Source: Dromaius novaehollandiae (taxonomy: Eukaryota > Chordata > Aves > Casuariiformes > Dromaiidae). Taken from it: DNA of 64,000 nt. Shown here in pieces: positions 10,937-53,758 of the stretch (positions are counted from its first letter, which is position 1; the number at the start of each line of letters is the position of its first letter). The position numbers and the translations under genes are program-made. The notes under the pieces are model-generated. The model was not told the DNA's origin. It searched no databases and was given only the letters and a program-made list of their open reading frames with translations. The stretch lies in NCBI RefSeq assembly GCF_036370855.1, contig NC_088111.1, positions 17,271,501 through 17,335,500 of the forward strand, in the 5' to 3' direction.

Positions 10937-10942
10937 TTTATT
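10937..10942 (-). terminator. SEC14L5: Candidate distal polyadenylation signal of SEC14L5 (AATAAA on - strand)
   Basis: TTTATT on the + strand reads AATAAA on the - strand. It is followed on that strand by a TTGTTTGATG-type GT-rich stretch, a usual downstream element. If used, the SEC14L5 3' UTR would be about 5.1 kb and would end some 330 bp from the NAGPA end. An earlier AATAAA is at 13199-13204, so the true end is uncertain. Confidence 0.35.
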
Positions 10943-12499
10943 TCCAACATACAGAAATGTACAGCTCCTACCAGAACCTACAAATACTGTAACTAAGTAC
11001 ATTTTTAGCATCAGATTTGTTGTCAAGTAACACGTTACAAAGCACTTTGCATTTTGCTAGTGTGTTCTTAAAGAAGGTTTGGTCTTTTTGGCTGAGAATA
11101 ATTAGGACTTCGATATATAAAAATAAAGACAGCTGCAAAGGAGAGAAATACAGTGGTTGCTAAAAATTTAATGCCCATTTAATTTATATGTACTAATAGC
11201 TTGGGAGTGGATGTTAATGTCATAAAAGACAATGCATGTCACATGATACCAATTTAGCCTTCCAAAAGAATTAATTAGGAATAGGAATCATCACAAACAT
11301 GCACTGGAAGAATATTAAAAGTAATAGCATGCAGGAATCTTTGACAAATGCCTGTTGATTTTAGTCCTTAGAGCCTAATAGCTCTGTTTTTAGCTTACAG
11401 TATAAACATTTTGAATACTAAAGCAGCATGAGCTAGTCAAATGCATTTTGAAAGGGATTCCTCTGACTCTAGTATGGCTGGAGTTAGCTCCTGTGTCAAT
11501 ACATAACAGCTTAACACCTGAGTTGAGTAGACAGTTAGGCTCCCTTCCCACTGAGAAGTGCAACAAATGTTACAGGTTGAAAATGACTGGATTATGGCAT
11601 CAAGACTTTTTGATGAATAAGCCAGGCAAGTCTTCAAAAATAATTCAGACCCTCTCTTAACACTCAAAGCCAGAACTAGAGGCTTGTACCATTTCTTATG
11701 CAGAGCTAACCAAAGAATGCAGAACTCCACATAGTATTTCAGCTACTTAATTAAAACAGGGTTTATAAATTCTTATTAAAAGATGTTTTTTCCCAAAACT
11801 CTCACTCAGAGGGAATTGACACAACCAAACTGGTCAAGGTAAGACACACAAGCCTGAAATGAGCAAGGCAGTGCCTGAAACTATGCAGTGAATGCATCTG
11901 TGCAGCCAAAGCAACTGCAGCAGCTTAGAGCTTTCTCATATAATGATACTGCAACCAGGATTGCGCTTCCCCCACAACAGCAATTACACCAGAAGCCTGA
12001 GACAAGAAGGACGTGTGTTCTTAAGTGCCTTCCTGCTGACAGTGCAAGAGTGCTTCAGGGTGCAGTTTTTCAACTTAACCCTTGGCACATGGCAAGTGGT
12101 AAAGAAGCCAGAAGTGTTCGTTTTGCATCTTTCTGAACTAGAGTCTCCCTCAGTCCTTACACAAGGCTAAGCTATTCTAAAACCTTTTTAAAAAAAGCCC
12201 TTTTCAAACCTGAAAAAACACTGAAATGTTTAGCCAAAATTACTCAGTTACAGCATTCCCAGCTTTGCCCTGAATGACAGAAGCCTAGTCTGGCATCCCT
12301 TTTCAATGCATATCCCATTTTTGAAGTGTTCCGTGTTGATCTTTCCCAGTCCTGCTGTTACAGAAGCTAGTAGATGGTGGGGTGGGGCATACCCATAGAA
12401 ATTGCTAAGAATAAACATTTCAAATATGGCCATATTTAATTGTAAACAATGGCATAACACTTTGTACCTACAACATAGCGTCTTTTCTCTTAAGATCTC

Positions 12500-12670
12500 A
12501 TATCACCTAAGAAACATTAAACATGGCAACAGCTCTTTGAGGTAGGTATTACATTTTACATATGGAATATCTGAAATGGGGAAAAGCCCTAATTTACTGA
12601 GTAGCTAATTTTTAAGTACCCAGCTAGTACCTGAACATAGCCAGAGCTCACTGACCTTATCTGAAATAAC
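12500..12670 (+). repeat. MIR-like ancient SINE fragment
   Basis: The run 'CTTTGAGGTAGGTATTACATTT', then an acidic-to-neutral block ending in 'CCCAGCTAGTACCTGAAC', follows the order of the MIR/CORE-SINE consensus (GAGGTAGGTA, ATTTTACAGATG, CAGCTAGTAAGT). Divergence is high. The call rests on recalled consensus, not on a repeat search. Confidence 0.45.
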
Positions 12671-13198
12671 AGATGCTGGGATACTTCTAAGAAGCAGGGA
12701 GGGCCTCATTGCATCTAACTCAGCACCCAAAGCAGGAGTCTGTTCGTGAAGGTGCTGGCTTACGAGATTTACAGGGAATCACTGAACAGAATCAACAGAA
12801 TCCAGAATCCCAGTCTTGCTCTCAACTCAGGAGAGGTTGATGTGAAGAAAATAACAAATGTGTCTTATTTTCTAAAGCATGCTAATACAATTTTGGGGGG
12901 AGAGGGAAGAAGGGAAGTGTTTTAAAAGAATTCTGCTTTTCTTGCATCTGCATTTCACAAAGCCAGGTTTAAAAAGCACAGTACAGCATCAGCCGTAACA
13001 TCCAGGCTGTTACCCCTTTCTCCTGTTATGTTAGCATTCAGAAAAAAACAAATTAGGGAAAAAATCCATATTAAATAATTTAAATTGGTAGATAAATTAA
13101 TCTAAGCAATTTTGCCTAAAATTGACTTGGGAGACATCACAGAAATTGCTCCACAAATAGATTTAAGCAGCAGTCTCCTGTGGGGCAGAAGAGTGATA

Positions 13199-13204
13199 TT
13201 TATT
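13199..13204 (-). terminator. SEC14L5: Alternative, more proximal polyadenylation signal for SEC14L5 (AATAAA on - strand)
   Basis: Hexamer about 2.8 kb after the SEC14L5 stop. I see no strong feature distinguishing it from the distal candidate near 10940. Confidence 0.3.
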
Positions 13205-15119
13205 ATTCATCAGCACAGCTAGGTACGAAAAGGAAAGTTGTTGGTAGTCCCAAAGGACAAAAGGGAAAAGCCCACTATTGTCAGCCTACTTCCAACCTCC
13301 ACCATTCTGCGACTCTGTAATATCCCAGGAGTCACCAGGATGGAGCTCTCCACAGGACGAAGCCCTTCACTGCTGTTTTTCCCCGGCTAATTCAGAAACA
13401 TGGGAGAGTGTAACAAGTTCCAGATATCTCACTGACAGAGTTAAACACCTAAAACTTTTACTGGTGGGAAGAATGTGCCACATGCCACATTTTTAAATTA
13501 AAAAAAAAAATACAAGGAAATGGAAAAAGGATACTTAACCAGAGTAAACCAAGGGCAAGGCAGAAAACAGGAAGATTACCACCATGAAATACTCAAACTA
13601 AGAAGCAAGCCACAAAAAGCTGAAATCCTGAAACAGAGCAGAGAGGAGGGCCTGGTTTTGCTGTTGAGGTGTTGGAAATCAGTTTCAAACTGTGCATTGT
13701 TAGCAGTAGAGTTAATTATGGCTAAAGGCATAATACGCACAATTATTTCCAGAACAACTCTTGATTTTTCATGGCAAGGTAATAGTTTTCTTTTTCCTCA
13801 TGTCAAGACTCTAATTACGCTGAAATAGTGAGACAGAAATTTCATTCATCTGAGAGAGATGGTAAAGATTAAAGGACTACTTCCCCCCCCCCCCCCAAAG
13901 GAAAAAAAACCACTTTCCTGGGGGTCTGTATAACTAAGATAACTGTTCAGCTTTCCACAATGAAAGATGCAAGCTGGGAGATTAACTTTCTTGGCTGTGT
14001 TTCTCAAAAAAAACCCACAGAAACAACTTATATAAACAACATTCTTCATCTCCTGTTGTTGCGACTATTGGGGCACTTTTTTCCTTTGTCAATGCTTGGT
14101 GCTTCAAAATCCTATCACCCTTCGTAAGACTTGGTGAGAGGGAGAAAATAACTCTTTACTTAGTAGCATGGCCATGAATACATGAATTGCTGTGCTGGAT
14201 GAAGAAATCACAATTCCACCATCACCTCTGCTGTTTCCCCAGGGGCCCCTTCAGCCCAGCGCCATTTGCACTGTTCCACAGCTCTAACAGAAGGGATTGG
14301 AAACCCATTCATTTTAGACCGGGTTAGCCATGAGGTCACACCAGTCACTCAGCTGAGATAGCTCGAACAGCCATGCAGGGCAATGCCCTCATCATCCCTT
14401 CTGTTGACAGATTTGTGCAGAGTTAACCTCCAGATGGTGGAGATGAGGTCTTCACAAAGCACAGCTAGATCCTGAAGCAGACATCTGTCCATATCACAAG
14501 TCTTGCGTGTCTGCTAATTGCAAATAGTGCTTAAGAGCAGTTCAACATTTGACATCCATTTTTTTCATTTTGTTGTGACCTAGACAAAAATACACAGAAC
14601 TTCTTTGCTATCTAAAGTGATAAATGGATCACTAGCACCTTTGCTACACATCTATTCTCTGACATAATCAGTGGAGATTATGGACAAACATGATCCTTGT
14701 GGTACATCTTCAAGATGCACTACCTTTTTACAACTCCTGAACTAATTTCTTACTTCTTAATACTAGGAAGCATCCTTTTAGAGTCCAAAAAGCCATTCCA
14801 GCAAGGAACTATCCCTGCCTTACCTTGCATGAAAACATGACACGCAGCCCTTATCCCCTATGCCATGTATACATACATGATACAGCCCTTTACTTAAGAA
14901 CATCCAGCAATCACAAAAATTAGAACTGAAATAGAAATGCTCTTGGGATTGAAGACAATCAGTTATTCCTTTCTAAAACAAAAGTTCATCCCTTTAAAAA
15001 AGGTAATTGGATTTAATAAATAGTCATATCTTTCAAATTATAAATAAGTTAAAAATTAATTTAAAATAAGCTAGTATTTGAATAAATATGCTTCAGTAAG
15101 TGCTTAAATACACACATGC

Positions 15120-15146
15120 TTTTTTTTTTTTTTTAAAAAAAAAAAA
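15120..15146. repeat. T15-A12 inverted homopolymer
   Basis: Fifteen T followed directly by twelve A: a perfect self-complementary sequence that could form a hairpin. It lies in the inferred SEC14L5 3' UTR, where it would read as T12A15. Confidence 0.8.
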
Positions 15147-16022
15147 GGTTTCTCTTCAAGTTAGCTCATGTTTTAAAGAAACAAATTCTATAATACTGCC
15201 ATAAAACTTTGTGCCTTCAGGAAACAAAATATTGCTTTTCTTAGCCCTTTATAATTTGAATCAGTTCCCATCCACTTGAATAAGATGGGTCAGATCTACT
15301 CATTATTGCTTGTAAACCTGAGGAGAAAGGAAAAATAGTCTATCTTTAAGAAAGATTCTGCTTACTGGAGGCAGGTTCTCTGCCTATATTTTCTAGAAAA
15401 CAGTTTATATTTTTGTGTCTCAGTGGGTTAAAAAAACCAAATTCCCTAATAGCATCCAGTTGGATCAGAAGAGGTTTTATGTTTGACCTGGAATTGATTT
15501 TTGAAACATGCTATATCTGTATTAAGGTATTTACAGTTTGCTTTAAGTCCCTGCTGCTGAAATGCCCACTTTACTTTCTGATGTGTAATCAGTACCCTGG
15601 GCACCGAGAAAACTAGATTAGCTTTGCTACACATGAATAATCTAGTCCTACAGATCATAACAGATAAGGCAACATCAGTCTCTTCTACCATTTGTAGGAA
15701 AAAGACTGATTGGAAAGAGCCCTTTAAACTTCAGTAATACATAGATTCATGCAAACTGATATTCATCCAAAACCATAATTTTTGAAAAAGACAACTAATA
15801 AGTAGACGCCATATAAAAATTCTAAATCTGCCATTTGAATCTTAAGTTCTTTGTTGAAAACATTTTCCAGAAGTCTCTGTGTCCAAATGGCTGCTACCTG
15901 TGGTCACATGAATGGCTGCCTCAAGGCTCAGCCCCTGCAGGCTCTTTGGTCGGGTGCACAGAGCAGCTCTAGGAGCAGCCAGGAAGCCCAGAGCAATGTT
16001 TCCAAGCGTAGCCTTGACCCTG

Positions 16023-48101
<32,079 letters not shown>

Positions 48102-48224
48102 TTTTACTACACACCTGTAACAGAAGGAAAACAGCAGATTTTAGACTCTTCATCCAGAACATAACTACTGTAACATGTCCTAGCACTTTTCACCTATAGA
48201 CCTTACTAGAAGCCTTAAGTATTT

Positions 48225-48355
48225 TTCAGATAGAGAGGAGGAGACATATTAGGGAAAATATCTTGCCCTGTGTCACTCAGCAAGTCAGTAGCAGGGACAG
48301 AATGAAACACAGCCTGCAATCCCAGTGCTGTGTCCAGTAAACAATACTGTCCTTT
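48225..48355 (+). repeat. MIR-like SINE fragment
   Basis: 'CTTGCCCTGTGTCACTCAGC' followed by 'AAGTCAGTAGCAGGGACAG', then a 'GCAATCCCAGTGCTGTGTCC'-like end, follows the MIR 3' half (CTTGCCCAAGGTCACACAGC, AGTGGCAGAG). It lies just upstream of the first coding exon of SEC14L5, in the 5' UTR intron. Confidence 0.5.
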
Positions 48356-51300
48356 GCTGCTTCCCAACACTGCAGTGAATTCCACTTAGAGCTTAAACAA
48401 AACTCATGATAATAAAGCACAAAACAGAGATATAAACTCAGAATCAACTGGCTGTACCCTGGAGAAGGAAGCCTCTCTTAGAGGGCTTGCAAACTTAAAA
48501 GGTGATTTTTTTTCTCTTCTTTTCTGCATTATGTTTGATATCATCATGCAAAATCATTTATGTTGCAACAGTTTCCAGTGCTAAGCCTTGGCTTCCTGTA
48601 TGTTAGCATTTTAAATGCTTTTGGGCACACAGTAGCATCCAGCTGTTTTAACCCCACTAAAAGAAAGAAAAGGGAAACAGCATGCTTAGAGAACATGCCT
48701 GACGCTTAGCTAGCAATCACATCCCACTGACTGGATGCCCACTGCTTCCAGCTGAACTAGGAAAATAACTGCATGTAATGGTAACAATTCAGTTCTCAGC
48801 ATTTCATTTCTCCTAGCCACCTCTCACTGTTCTCATCAGGATTCCTCCCTCAGATGCTTTTGCTGGGGTTTTAACCCTCAAGCATGCACCAGTAATCAGC
48901 ATCTGAAGGAAGTATGTAAAACATCCAAGATGTTCTTAAGTTGCTTTCTGTAAGTCCTTTAAGATGCTGCCCCTATTAATACCATCTACAAACATCAGAA
49001 GCAGAAAAGACTGGGCTGCTGATTCCACCCCACTCAAATTCCACTGCAAAGCAGACACAGCCTTGGGCGACACGGTGCAGTGTAGCACTGAACTCAACAG
49101 AGCAAAAGACAACTTATCCCTGACATTTTAAGCCAAAAACTGGAGCTGAAACATAAAAGACAAAACCAGTGAGACATTTTCCTCCAGGAAGACTGCTGCA
49201 AAATGCTACTATACAGGAAAATCTAAGCATTAAGCAAGGGAAAGGGGAAAAAAAGCTTTAAAAAGTTTGGTACCTGAGAATGGGGGATGTTTGTAGACGA
49301 GTCTCACAATCAGATGGTCAGGCCTTGCTGGATCTCAGAGAGTCTCATTGGTACTAAAAGCCAGTCCACACAGAACAAGAAAACGGAGAAGAGAACGCAT
49401 CAGTGGAGCATCCAGCTCCAACTGAAGCGAACAGAGCAGGGGCAAGCAAGCACCCAGGAAGCCCAGGCTGCTATCATGTAACAGATACTCGAGCCAAGAG
49501 AAGCACAGGGCACCTTGTAACGCAACGCTGTAATATGATTATGTAACCGCGATACCTAGGCTGTGCGGGAACCCGCCGCGTAAGTGCAAATATAGCAAGA
49601 CAAGCCTAGTCAAACATATTTTGCTGTGATCTTGCTACCAGTTATGAGTTTGCCTTCTAATTGAGAGCTGCAATACCAGATTTTCCAAAGCTTTATTGCT
49701 CCCTACTTCCCTAGCTGAGGGAAGTTAGAGAAAAAGGGCCAGAGACTATTGCAGCCACAGGAACTGTGGAAGACAGATAGCTGCTAACTCAAACATGCCC
49801 TAAAAACCATTTATACCTTGGAGAAAGTGTAGTGGCTGACCTGTTATGCCCTCTTCTCAGAAGAGGACTGTGAGAGAGTCATTCTGCTCCTCAAAGCAGG
49901 AGGAACTCCAGCTAGAACATCTGAAAAAAAGAAAAGGCAGTGAAAAGTAGCTGTTCTGTGCACATAGATATACATACATGATTAGTAACGATAAGATTTC
50001 AGGTTTTACCACTAGCCAGCTAAGCCATGTTAGCTAACCACATGCATCCCTCTAGAGCTTTAGAACTACAAAGACAGACATGTTTTTAAAATTATTTCAT
50101 GTACTCCACTCAAATTACAAATAGATGTGTTCAACCACATTGTAAAGAAAGGCAGAAGGAAGCTACACATCTACAGAATGTGTCTGCTCCTCAACTTGCC
50201 ATCACACCACTCCAACCTCCACAGTGGCTCAGGCTATCTCCTCTACTTTGTATTTGCATCCGGCTAAAAGCACGTATTAGCAAATGCAGTTCAGCTGAAG
50301 AGCAGTGACACACTAAACTGCAGCTTGATCACTTATAACCATCAATCGACAGCAAGAGGAAGACCTATAACCATTAATTGGGAAAGCTGGGGAAGACCAT
50401 GACCTCAGCTGGCCAAGCCCAGTTCAGTTTAAAAAACTCAGAGAGGCTAAAGCAGCTAATGCATTGAAGCAACATATCCAGCTAATCATTTTAATATTGC
50501 AATTAGACATTGGAAGTGTTTGGAAGTATTGCACACGTGAATACATAGAACAGCGGCAGCTACCACATTTCATGAAGCATCCAGTAGTAATACTCTAACT
50601 GCAATGCCAACTGCACAGAGAGTCAACAGTCTGAAACTCCCTGCAGAGTCCAGCTGGCTTACGTTCCCCTCTTGCTACAATCCATACAGCAATCCACAGA
50701 CTAACCGAACCCTGGAAGGCAACGAGTTAGTTACAAGCCTGATATACACCAGCTGGCAGGATACTGGGAGAAGGAGGGCAGGCTTACTGCAAATTGGAAG
50801 TATATGAACCCTTGGCTGCGTATAGATTTGCCTGCTGTAACTTTGGTAGCATTTCAGAAAAAAGTTGAGTTTTTTAATGAGAAGTGATGTAAATGCAGCA
50901 TGCAGAGCTACTGTTACATATTAGCTGAGCCTGAAGAGAGTGCGGACTCCCACGAGAAATACTATGTACACATCACTACACATACAGCAAGGGGAATAGA
51001 GGCAGTAATATTAACTGCATGTTTCCATTTTATTTAGAATCATTCACTAGATACCTGAGGGATTTTCCATATGTTTAACTTTTATTCCATTATTATTTGT
51101 AGAAGGGACATACTTAACAGAGTACAGCCATTTGGCTGGAAATAAGAAGTTGGGTTTATATATAAATGTACAATATATATAAAAGCCTGAACCAAAGCCC
51201 CCTCACCCTTGCTTCTCAGTCAGCCTAGTATGAAGTCATTCAACTCTTTCTACATCAGCACTGCATGTTGGATGGTGAAACTCAGCATCTAGTGACTTCA

Positions 51301-51377
51301 GTAACTTCTCCCACCCGTAGTGGCTTCTCTTCAGCTGGAAGAGAACAGAGCAGCAGTGGTAGGTTTTTGGTTTTGTT

Positions 51378-51398
51378 GGGGGGGGGGGGGGGGGGGGG
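51378..51398. repeat. G21 homopolymer
   Basis: Twenty-one G in a row followed by CAGGGGG; a likely G-quadruplex site and a region prone to length variation and assembly error. Confidence 0.9.
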
Positions 51399-52769
51399 CA
51401 GGGGGAAACAGAGCACTACTGAAAATACCAGAGTTTTGGAGTTCAAGTTCTGCTAGCTTTCACATGTCATAGCAGAGCTGCAGCACCCAGCCGAGCTGGT
51501 ATTTGCAGTTACAAAAGGGAGGCCCTCCAGGCATTGCCCTCTTCCCTCCCCCCTTACAAGGTGAAGGAAGTGTGTGTGGTGTTTTCTCTGCCTTAAACAC
51601 CTTTCACTTAGGCAGATGTTGGCACAGTAGCTGACGCTTTGCACATATAATAGCAAGATGGTACAAAGCAGTAGGATATTTATTAAGGCTCTTTCACATG
51701 AGTCAAGAACTTGTTCTCAAATCTTCTGTACTGAAACAGTACAGGCAGAAGCTTTTAGTATCTCTTTAGAAGTAGACATAAGTCTTCTCAGGCAAAAAGA
51801 TTTGATCTTCCTATTCCATCTTACACCTAAGAAATGTCTATGGTGTGGGGAGTGGAAGAGTATGAAGAGTTTTAAGGCAGCACACTTGTGGAGTCTGGCC
51901 TCCCCTTTTTACACCTTGCAGAGATGCCTGGAGTCCTGTTGATATAATCAAAAGACAGGCAACACAAACATTCAGACGACAACACTCAACATGTTCTTTA
52001 CAAGACAAAAAGGGACAGTTTCTCTGGCTGAAAGGGGAAGAGGAAAAAGGAACAGCATGCAGCAGTCTCCTCTTGAAGCTGTGGGAAGTTAGCCCTGTCC
52101 TCCATCTATGTGGCAAAATAAGCATCATGCCCAACACCTTCACATTTTCATGTCATACTTATAAGTGGATTTTCTTGCCAAAGCAGCATGATTGTTCCTT
52201 TGCACTACCACATACTAAATGCTAATTGAAATTTAGCAACCTGCAGCAGCAGTCTTTCTTGAAGGAAACAGTCTCATTCCTCCCCCATGTCACTCTCCAA
52301 GAAACATCCTTCTCCCTGCCATAGGGAGTGATGCTATATGCCTTTTTAGCCATCAACATGGCAGTATACATCTAACTCTTATTAAATTCAACTTAAAAAC
52401 GGAGACCTGCTCTGGTTCACCTTAACACATAGAACAAGAGTAGGTCCAGTTGCCAGGTCCCTTCACATCGCTACACAGCACCAGCACAGAACAGTTCCAG
52501 CTCGCCCCGTGCACAGTTCACAGGCACGTTTCCTTCGAACACGGGCACGCTGCCCACGGACGCACTTGCTAGCCCCAGCCAGACACCAGCGGTGCTATCA
52601 GCGCGGTCCCCTCCTCACACCGTCTGCAAGCTGATTTTGCTACTTGGAGGAGTTAAAGCCAAGTGACCCAGAGTACAACAGCACATGCTTGGCTTAACCC
52701 TACCCTCAAGCCAATTGAGTTTTATATAGAAGCTGACCCAAATACATCAGTACACTCGCAGTGACTTAC

Positions 52770-53120
52770 CCGGGTCAGCCTGCGAGTCCAGAAGCACCGG
52801 AGGGCCAGCCAGGTACTGCAGCAGAGCTGAGCAGCTAGTTTCCAGGACCAACCGGGGCCACGCGCGATCAGCCCGGGTGAGGGATCAGCTTCGCGGGAGG
52901 GCTGCCGTTGCCCCCCGCCCCACGCCGAGCTCAGCAGGCGCCGGGCCGCGCTGCTACAGGTGCTCCGTGCCGCGGGGCTGCCGCCGGCACCGCCTCGCCG
53001 GCGCTCGCAGGAGGCGCTGGGAGCGGGCACGTCCGCCGTGCAGCAAGCCGCCACCACGCTTCAGCGAGGAGAGCTAGAGAGCGAGAGATTAAACGATCGC
53101 CAACTTCCCCGCAGGAGGAC
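52770..53120 (-). other. SEC14L5: SEC14L5 noncoding first exon (5' end inferred)
   Basis: On the - strand this GC-rich segment ends in a near-perfect donor CCCGG|GTAAGT (exon end 52770). No ATG occurs on the - strand between the donor and about 53130, as expected for a 5' UTR exon. A TATA-like 'TTTATTTAAAAA' at 53147-53157 on the - strand is suitably placed for a start near 53120. The true start could be further right within the CpG island. Confidence 0.5.
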
Positions 53121-53431
53121 AGAAACCAGCAAAACTTTGAAGTCGGTTTTTAAATAAACCCGGAGTGATTCACAGCCCGACGGCTCGGGGTTTAAGCCTG
53201 TCACTCATCGCCACTCGGCTTTTACCCGCTCTCTCTAATCCCCCGAGGATTATGACTAAATTTCCCTTTCGGCTCCTCGGAGCTGCAGGAATAACGGCTC
53301 CCGGCACCGCCGCCCCCGCCGCCACACGGAGGGCGCCGGGCAGGCCCGGGCACACGGCGGGGCGCCGCCGCCGCCCCCCGGCGAGCCCCGCGCACGGCAG
53401 CCGCGGGGGGACGGGCCCGCCGCAGCGGGGC

Positions 53432-53432
<1 letters not shown>

Positions 53433-53474
<42 letters not shown>
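53433..53474. repeat. Pure (CAG)14 trinucleotide repeat
   Basis: Fourteen uninterrupted CAG units on the + strand (CTG on the - strand), followed by GCC units. Located in the CpG island, some 300 bp upstream of the inferred SEC14L5 start. No coding gene can be assigned to it in any frame. Confidence 0.9.
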
Positions 53475-53476
<2 letters not shown>

Positions 53477-53736
53477 CCGCCGCCCCCCTCCCAGCGCGCC
53501 GCCCCCGCGCCCCCTCACCGCTCAGCACGGCGGAGCCCGGCCGGGCCCATGCCGAGCGCGGCGGCCCCGGCCCGCTGCGCCGCCCCCCACGGCCGCCGCC
53601 GGCTCCACGCGCTGCCTTCAACCGCCGCGCGCGCCGCCCCCGCCGCCCGGCCCCGCCCCGCCCGGCCGCGCGCGGCGCCGCAGAGCGCTGTCCATTGTGC
53701 TGCGGCCCCGCCCCCCCGGCACGTGCGTTCCCCCAA

Positions 53737-53758
53737 CCCCCCCCCCCCCCCCCCCCCC
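53737..53758. repeat. C22 homopolymer in the CpG island
   Basis: Twenty-two C on the + strand (G22 on -). Strong G-quadruplex/i-motif potential within the promoter-like region; a likely spot for length error. Confidence 0.9.

Larger units (their letters stand above)
10943..16022 (-). other. SEC14L5: SEC14L5 3' untranslated region (extent inferred)
   Basis: AT-rich sequence downstream of the SEC14L5 stop with no coding exon on either strand. It contains a C14 run (13883-13896), a T15/A12 inverted homopolymer (15120-15146) and a MIR-like element near 12.5-12.67 kb. Whether all of it is transcribed cannot be told from sequence. Confidence 0.4.
48115..52769 (-). other. SEC14L5: SEC14L5 5' UTR intron
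   Basis: Inferred intron joining the noncoding CpG-island exon (donor at 52769-52768) to the first coding exon (acceptor before 48114). It holds a G21 run (51378-51398) and an isolated CpG-rich pocket near 49,530-49,590. Other first exons cannot be excluded. Confidence 0.55.
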
